Below are positions 58,898 to 64,000 of a stretch of DNA of 64,000 nt, piece after piece. The position numbers and the translations under genes are program-made. This DNA is from Oscheius onirici (lineage: Eukaryota; Nematoda; Chromadorea; Rhabditida; Rhabditidae), in assembly GCA_932521025.1 (NCBI GenBank), contig OW051471.1, positions 5,890,001-5,954,000 on the forward strand. Reading direction: 5' to 3'. Every line of letters begins with the position of its first letter. Position 1 is the first letter of the stretch. Below the pieces are notes generated by a model. That model did no database searches. It was not told the origin of the DNA and worked only from the letters and a program-made list of their open reading frames with translations.

Positions 58898-60807
58898 TTA
58901 TGTTCGCCTTAATTTGGCCGAAAGGAATGCTCTCTGCATCATGGCCTTCTTGGTTACTTTGACAGGAACAATTGGTGCGGGAAGAAGACCTTCCGTAGGT
59001 GTGTCTAGAGGAAGACCCATTGATCGACGCATAAATCTTTGAATAAACTGTTGACGAAGTTTCGCAAACCCTCCTGGTTTACGGATAAGGTTGAGATCCA
59101 TTCCCTTGACAAGACCCTCCAGATCGGGAATGTTCCGAATAGTCTGGAGGTCATTCATGGCGTCAGGAGGTAGAGCTCCAGCCAGTTCTGTCAGTTGTGT
59201 GGCCAAATTACTTTCAGCCTTTGTTGGCTTCTTGAAAACTGTCAATTCGTTCACATCTTTCTTGAATAATTCGGTATGAATCGTGTCAGTGTCTTTGGAA
59301 GTTGAAGCTTCTTTCTTTTTTTCCAGATACTCTTTCAACTGCTCTGTCTTGTGATTTCGAATCAGAGAGACGGGATAGACCGTGGGAGCGATCTTTATGG
59401 GTTTCAGAGTGGTAGAAGGTATCCCGAAGACATTTGAGAGAGTTGTGCTCATAGGAGTTGTTGTGAAAAGACTGAGAAGATCCAATTGGCTACTGGGGAT
59501 CTGGTTTAGTTTTGGCTGCGGGAAAGTGATTTCTTGACTTCCAGTGTTATAGAAATGTTGTCCTTTCACAGGCGAGTATCGGACATCTGGAGGACCGGAG
59601 AGTGCACTTCCAATAGCTGCTCCAGTTAGTTCGGAAGAGGTCAAAGAACGGACGAGAGTTGGAATATATGGGAGGATAGGGGCTGTTTCCTTGAGAAGAC
59701 GAACAAAGTTGGATATATGGTCTTCCGAATAAATGGATTTGCTTGTTGTCGGAGACACATCCACACTTTCGAGAGTATTCGTCGACAGAACTTCTGTAGT
59801 TGTTTCTGGTGTTGTTGAAGTGGTCGTACTACTGGATGTACTCGTGGTAGTCGAGACAGAGGTACTGTTTTCCACGTCCTGGTCTCCAAAGTTCTGACTG
59901 ACTACTATCATAGTCTGTCCTTTAAAGTGTTCACTCTCTCGCAATAACTGCCAGTCACGGAAGCCGATAATCGGAGGTGCAGCCCGCGTGCTTCGAAGAG
60001 GAATGCCCTCTTGTTGAACTGAAAGAACCCAAGATGCTAACTCCCACCAGGAAAAAAGTTTTCGATCGGAAACTCACCACATAGAGCAGCGTCAAAAACG
60101 ATATCATTGAGGGCAATTACGTCTGAAGGAGGGAAGAAAGTGGCGCGGAACAGGATCTGAAGAGACAAGTGGGTAATTGAAAAAAGAGGATATACTTCGA
60201 ATGGCTGGGATGAAGGAGGCAATTCAATAATACGGAAGATCCATTGCTGAGCATGAGTCGAAGAAATTCCGTCGTAACATCTGAAAAAATGCTTACTGTT
60301 ACAATAGAAGCTACTACCGTAAGTGTGTTGGATCCCTACTTCCGGGAGGCTGTCGAATACAAATGTCCAATTGGGAGGCTTGTCCTGTCTTGTAGTACCA
60401 GTATTTCAAGTTGGCTCCGCCTAATAATTATTAGTTTTTATCTATCAAAAAAGAAGAATTACCCAACTGACAAGAGACTACATCGGAGATAAGTATCGAG
60501 ACTGTTCGACCCATAAAACCATGAGTGTAGAGGAATTGTGCTTCTAAACTCATTTCAACTGAACAATTAACAAGACTGACCCTCGGTTCCTGACATTGAC
60601 ATTATGTTCCGAGTTGCATCTACTTGTAACTTGTTGGTCAACACCCACTCTCCGTTGTCATCAGTTCCATTGCGCCACTTGCATTCTGTCGAAAAGTCGC
60701 AGTTCAGTTCAGAGGAAGTGTTAATTTCCGAATTGACTGCATACGTTTATGAAATATTGAAAACATTTTCAGTTACCTAGACGTATTAGTAAGAGTAGAA
60801 ACAGCAT
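58898..60807 (-). CDS. MAM-domain secreted protein with mucin-like middle
   Basis: The start at 60807 gives a signal peptide (MLFLLLLIRLVNSE) followed by a MAM-type module: LNCDFSTECKWRNGTDDNGE, then FLYTHGFMGRTVSILISDV, GGANLKYWYYKTGQASQLDI, then IELPPSSQPFEILFRATFFP and DVIALNDIVFDAALC. The middle is Thr/Ser-rich (TSVSTTTSTSSSTTTSTTPE), likely O-glycosylated. A long helical region follows, ending MMQRAFLSAKLRRT at the stop 58900-58898. MAM modules mediate extracellular adhesion in other proteins; the function here is inferred only as secreted or cell-surface. If the last part is skipped by splicing, the protein continues into the second MAM-like module at 57893-58822. Confidence 0.65.
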
Positions 60808-61252
60808 AAGGTGACCAAAGTGAAGACTGACCGAGTGACCCGCTTACCCGCGGACTCGCAATTTGCAACTCGTTCGGGTTAGATAATTATTCTCCAGAAA
60901 GTGAAATGGTTTCTCGCTTCAATCCAATTGTGAGTCATTCTTTCGGATGACCAGCGATTGACCCTTCTACTCAAGGATTTGTCGACTTACAGGGGATTAT
61001 TTCAAGGACGTCTGTTACCTGTTTGCAAGACGGAAATATTTGCCTGAGACTTTTACAAAAGACCTTCTTCGAGTCATTGACCACAAATGGCCACCTGCAG
61101 TGTAACAGAAAACAATGGCTGCAGCTTCCTCTTCAGCACGACCTCTCAATGCGTCATCTGCCATTGTGTCCGAGTTGTACAGCCAGTTGGCGAACGGCGA
61201 ACCAGTCTTCTCCTTATAAGTAGAGGGTCGTCCCTATTCCTCCTCACTCATC
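60808..61252. promoter_or_regulatory. Divergent gap between the MAM gene and the Gly-rich secreted gene
   Basis: This 445-bp region lies between divergent signal-peptide genes. TTATAAG at 61214-61220 is a TATA-like box 33 bp before the + ATG. Short frames here show no domain. Confidence 0.45.
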
Positions 61253-62054
61253 ATGCGCTCTCTCCTCACACTGTCCAGTTTGTTTTCTCTCATTCCCCTT
61301 GCACAGTTGTAGTTCTTTTCATAACGGTGACAGCCCAAGGAGGTGGAATGGCCGAGCTCAAAGCTATTACAAATGATTCACCGTATACTGGGGTCGGCAA
61401 TGCTCCTGGTCCTCCTCCACAGCCAATGGGCTTTTGGGGCAGACCAATGTGAGTTCAGAGTCTTTGCGGAAACAAACTTTTAAGCTACTCTCCTATGAGG
61501 TTCGGAGGTGGGCCATACGGTAACTATGGAGGAGGATACGGAGGATATGGAGACCGCTTTGCAAGCATGGGACATAGTCCATATGGTTTGTAAGTTGTTA
61601 CTAACCCAATTCTTTTGTTTATTCTGACCTTGAAAACTAACAGTTATGTTGTCGTCAACATGAAAAGAGAAAAGAGCAAATAGACCGCAGACAAATTAAG
61701 CTCGGACTGTTTCTGGGGTTGAGCGCAAAAATGTTTCAGTATTAAATAATGTAGAACACTATCGATTTGCTTTCAGAGGCGGTTGGATCGAGCCACTTCG
61801 GGCCTAGACGGTATCCGTCGGGTGACGATTCGCTTCTAATGGCGATGATATCCTTTTTGGACGGTGCACAAAGTCCATTCGACTCCCGTCCTTCTCCTCG
61901 TCGTACTCCTATTTCCGGTCCAAGACCTTCCATCTCCCAACTCACACCTTCCATTCCGAATCGTCAACTTTTATCTCAATCCGACGCCTTTTCTCTTTCT
62001 TCCACCAGCAACAACAACGGCCTCGGAGGTTTCTACAAAGGCAAGGGCAATTAA
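61253..62054 (+). CDS. Secreted Gly/Pro/Tyr-rich protein
   Basis: Removing a 29-nt intron (61278-61306) gives a signal peptide MRSLLTLSIVVLFITVTAQG; without that splice the frame stops at once. The mature part is GGGMAELKAITNDSPYTGVG, NAPGPPPQPMGFWGRPM, FGGGPYGNYGGGYGGYGDRF and SMGHSPY. A Ser/Pro-rich tail (SPRRTPISGPRPSISQLTPS) then ends FYKGKGN at TAA 62052-62054. Such sequences are typical of cuticle, eggshell or other extracellular-matrix proteins; no specific family is recognised. The last intron has two donors 4 bp apart (GTTTGT and GTAAGT): the first gives the long tail, the second a short end (GGWIEPLRA). Confidence 0.65.
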
Positions 62055-62094
62055 TCTGTACAAATATCTTGTTGTATATTGTCGTTCATTAAAT

Positions 62095-62439
62095 ATTTTA
62101 CCGAGTGAGCAAGTCAGAAGTTGTGTTCTGGTTCCGCTGCACAATTTACCGGAAGTTGAACGGGGAAATGGTCTATTCAGTAAACTCAACTGGAACTTTA
62201 AAAGTCACACATGTGAGGGTATTTTCGGGGGCGGATATGCACTCGGAGATGATTGGACACTCGACGGTAAGAAAACAAGAAGCTCTTTTCTTGGTCATCT
62301 ATTTTCATTGCGGAACCCATTGAACAGACCGAGCAGTCTCTTAGCCCGCCCCAAAAGACTCAGTCCAACAAACGACCCCTTCCGCCAGCCTTTATTGTCT
62401 CTGTTTCAAGGTAACCAACCTCCATTTCTGGCTTCATAA
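62095..62439 (+). CDS. Possible Kunitz-like fragment with lost cysteines
   Basis: An open frame reads SCVLVPLHNLPEVERGNGLF then SKLNWNFKSHTCEGIFGGGY. The W-x-F...C-x-x-F-x-G-G pattern recalls the Kunitz inhibitor fold, but the second and fourth cysteines expected of the domain are absent and no start codon or signal peptide is in frame. It begins only 40 bp after the upstream gene. It may be a gene remnant, an alternative 3' exon of that gene, or chance. Confidence 0.2.
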   Translation: MLPSEQVRSCVLVPLHNLPEVERGNGLFSKLNWNFKSHTCEGIFGGGYALGDDWTLDGKKTRSSFLGHLFSLRNPLNRPSSLLARPKRLSPTNDPFRQPLLSLFQGNQPPFLAS

Positions 62440-63460
62440 GTCTTTTCCACCTGTTTCCACATCAGTGAATATATCCATCCACTTTTTCCATCTGCCCTTT
62501 TTCAACTTTCAAAGAACACTCTTTTTGAACAGCTCTTACACCTTTTTCTTGACCTCCGAGCGACTGCTCTTTGCTCAACGCGACCGACGTTTATCGTCCG
62601 TGTCCCATTTCCTCGATGAAATCTTGCAAAAAGACTGTTCCAGTTAGTAATTAGGTTAAAAAGCTCCAACTGACTAAACAGTCGGACCCAGAGAGACCTC
62701 CACAATTCGTTTTGAATTGTCTATGATTTGTCCCTAATTCACTTGCAATCACAGAGAACAAACCAGAGTTCAACTTTTCAAGTTTAACGACGCGTAGCCA
62801 TTGGATATTCATTTGAGATTTGGCACCTCCCCCGCCCATTTTGTTTTCATAAAGATGGCCTGCTCTAAACGTTCTCTTTCAGCTATCTGTTATTCATTAT
62901 TGCTAGTTATTCGTTAAGACAAAAACTTCAAAAGCTTCTTGAGCTACTCTCAAATTCGTTAGAATGTCAAAAGGCGTGGCAAACAGACCCTGAGACCACG
63001 TTTGGAAAACAAGTTACAAACTTGACAAAAACCTAGGATAGAGACTAATTGATAGCTACAACTATTCTTGACAGAAAGAGTTTTCTTATGATGCCACTCA
63101 CATTTTCTTATGCAAATCGATCTTTGGTATTCCTAGTGACATCGTTCTTGGAAGTTGCGTGTGATGATTCTCGAATAGGTAAGATCAACCAACGTAACTT
63201 TTTTGCTCTCCGCAGTCTCTTCGTTTCCCAATGTTTATTGGATCTAAACATTAGTCGTTCCTGCTGCTCTTCCGCAGCTCTTTGTTTACCCAAGGATCTT
63301 TTCCACAAAATTTGCCTTTAGAAGGAAATTGGATCATCTTCTTCGAAAAACTTCGCTTGGTCCAACCAGGTTGCCTAATCCCCGCGAGTGTCATAATTTA
63401 GCCGCGGTGCTCTCTCTTCTCACTTTTTCCGACTCTTTCACGCTTTCCGTGTTCAGAGCT
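62440..63460. other. Intergenic region before the GPCR gene
   Basis: About 1 kb with no supported gene. Frames at 62465-62647 and 63049-63321 are AT-rich, lack domains and have no splice context. A CGTGTTCAG acceptor lies 4 bp before the GPCR ATG. Confidence 0.45.
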
Positions 63461-64000
63461 ATGGATTGTGAGGAATGGAGAAACATGCTGCCTCTTCGCT
63501 ATGTTCTTCTCGGAGTTTTGGGGACGAGCACGGCTTTGTTTGGTCTTCTTGCCAATGTCCTGCTGGCCGTCCTTTTTCTCACTCGGGCTCATTACAGGTG
63601 AGTCGAAGACTAGTGATTTGCCTGCTTATTAAACGCTTGGCTCCAAAATATTTGCCGGCTGGTCTAGAGAGCCAAAACAAGCTTCGGGAAGCATTGCGTG
63701 CTTGATTTATTTCCAGCTCTTATGGATTCTAACCTCGTTTCAGACATTCTCCGTTTTTCTTTCTCGGCTTTGTTGCCTTCTTCGACGTCCTCCTCGATTT
63801 TACATATATCGTTCTCTTGGTCTGTCTGAAATATTTTATAGGAATATCCAAATGTTTTAGTCAGTTCCTGTTAGTGCCGAATTCTATGAGAATGAACAAC
63901 TTTTCATCTTATGGCTACACACAATGTCTGCCGTTCATCTCCTTTGGAATATATTCAAACTGGCTTCGGTATTTTGTCTCATTATGGCCAGCATCGAAAG
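63461..64000 (+). CDS. Rhodopsin-like GPCR, 5' part (cut by right edge)
   Basis: The start at 63461 gives MDCEEWRNMLPLRYVLLGVL. Helix 1 has the conserved Asn (FGLLANVLLAVLFLTR), helix 2 reads SPFFFLGFVAFFDVLLDFTY with the conserved Asp, and helix 3 reads FILWLHTMSAVHLLWNIFKL and SVFCLIMASIE, close to the D/E-R-Y position at the window end. Two introns (about 63598-63743 and 63816-63860) are removed. The layout recalls nematode neuropeptide (FMRFamide-type) receptors, but without helices 4-7 the subfamily cannot be set. Confidence 0.65.

Noticed and set aside
63049-63321. 90-codon + frame before the GPCR
   Set aside because: There is no domain or splice support, and an equally long antisense frame exists; treated as noncoding.

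Overview
The window looks like a gene-dense nematode (or similarly compact animal) chromosome. The evidence is the gene content (a DAF-12/NHR-8-type nuclear receptor, MON2, ST7, Golgi mannosidase II, ARF6 and others), very short introns (mostly 27-60 nt) ending in TTTCAG-like acceptors, and many start codons sitting 0-30 nt downstream of an orphan TTTCAG/TTTTAG acceptor, as expected for spliced-leader trans-splicing. I cannot name the species. All gene models below were joined by eye from exon-level homology and splice signals, so exact exon edges are approximate unless stated.

Layout, left half. 1-742 (-) holds the SUMO-conjugating enzyme UBC9 (cut by the left edge). 1048-12800 (+) holds TBC1D22, ST7 and MON2 head-to-tail with 266 and 163 bp gaps. 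ST7 carries an opposite-strand membrane-protein gene inside a 1.44-kb intron. 12986-13207 is a hairpin repeat, followed by two unrecognised membrane proteins (13378-14848, +). 14868-24536 (-) holds the mitochondrial Fe-S protein NFU1 and the ankyrin/KH protein ANKHD1 (MASK). 25532-26430 (+) is a two-finger zinc-finger protein. 26971-32571 (+) is Golgi alpha-mannosidase II with a 1.7-kb hAT transposon in one intron. 32637-33368 (-) is cytidine deaminase.

Layout, right half. 33803-40092 (+) is PYROXD2. Its last intron is 4.2 kb long and contains a 4.13-kb segment bounded by perfect 22-bp inverted repeats; inside it are an opposite-strand gene for a zinc-finger plus GIY-YIG (LEM-3/ANKLE1-like) nuclease and a second unknown gene. 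I regard this as the most interesting item in the window: a candidate undescribed transposon family. 40132-42908 is a second, different repeat block with about 310-bp inverted termini. After it come the nuclear receptor and MRPS24 (-), ARF6, RAD54B, and SLC35B4 (+), EDF1/MBF1 (-), the P5A ATPase ATP13A1 (+), a MAM-domain secreted locus (-), a Gly/Pro-rich secreted protein (+), and the start of a rhodopsin-like GPCR (+, cut by the right edge).

Functionally, the window is rich in Golgi/ER/endosome genes (TBC1D22, MON2, mannosidase II, ARF6, SLC35B4, ATP13A1) mixed with housekeeping genes. Mobile DNA is concentrated at 28.5-30.3 kb and 35.9-42.9 kb, and almost all of it sits in introns or intergenic DNA, so the host reading frames stay open.
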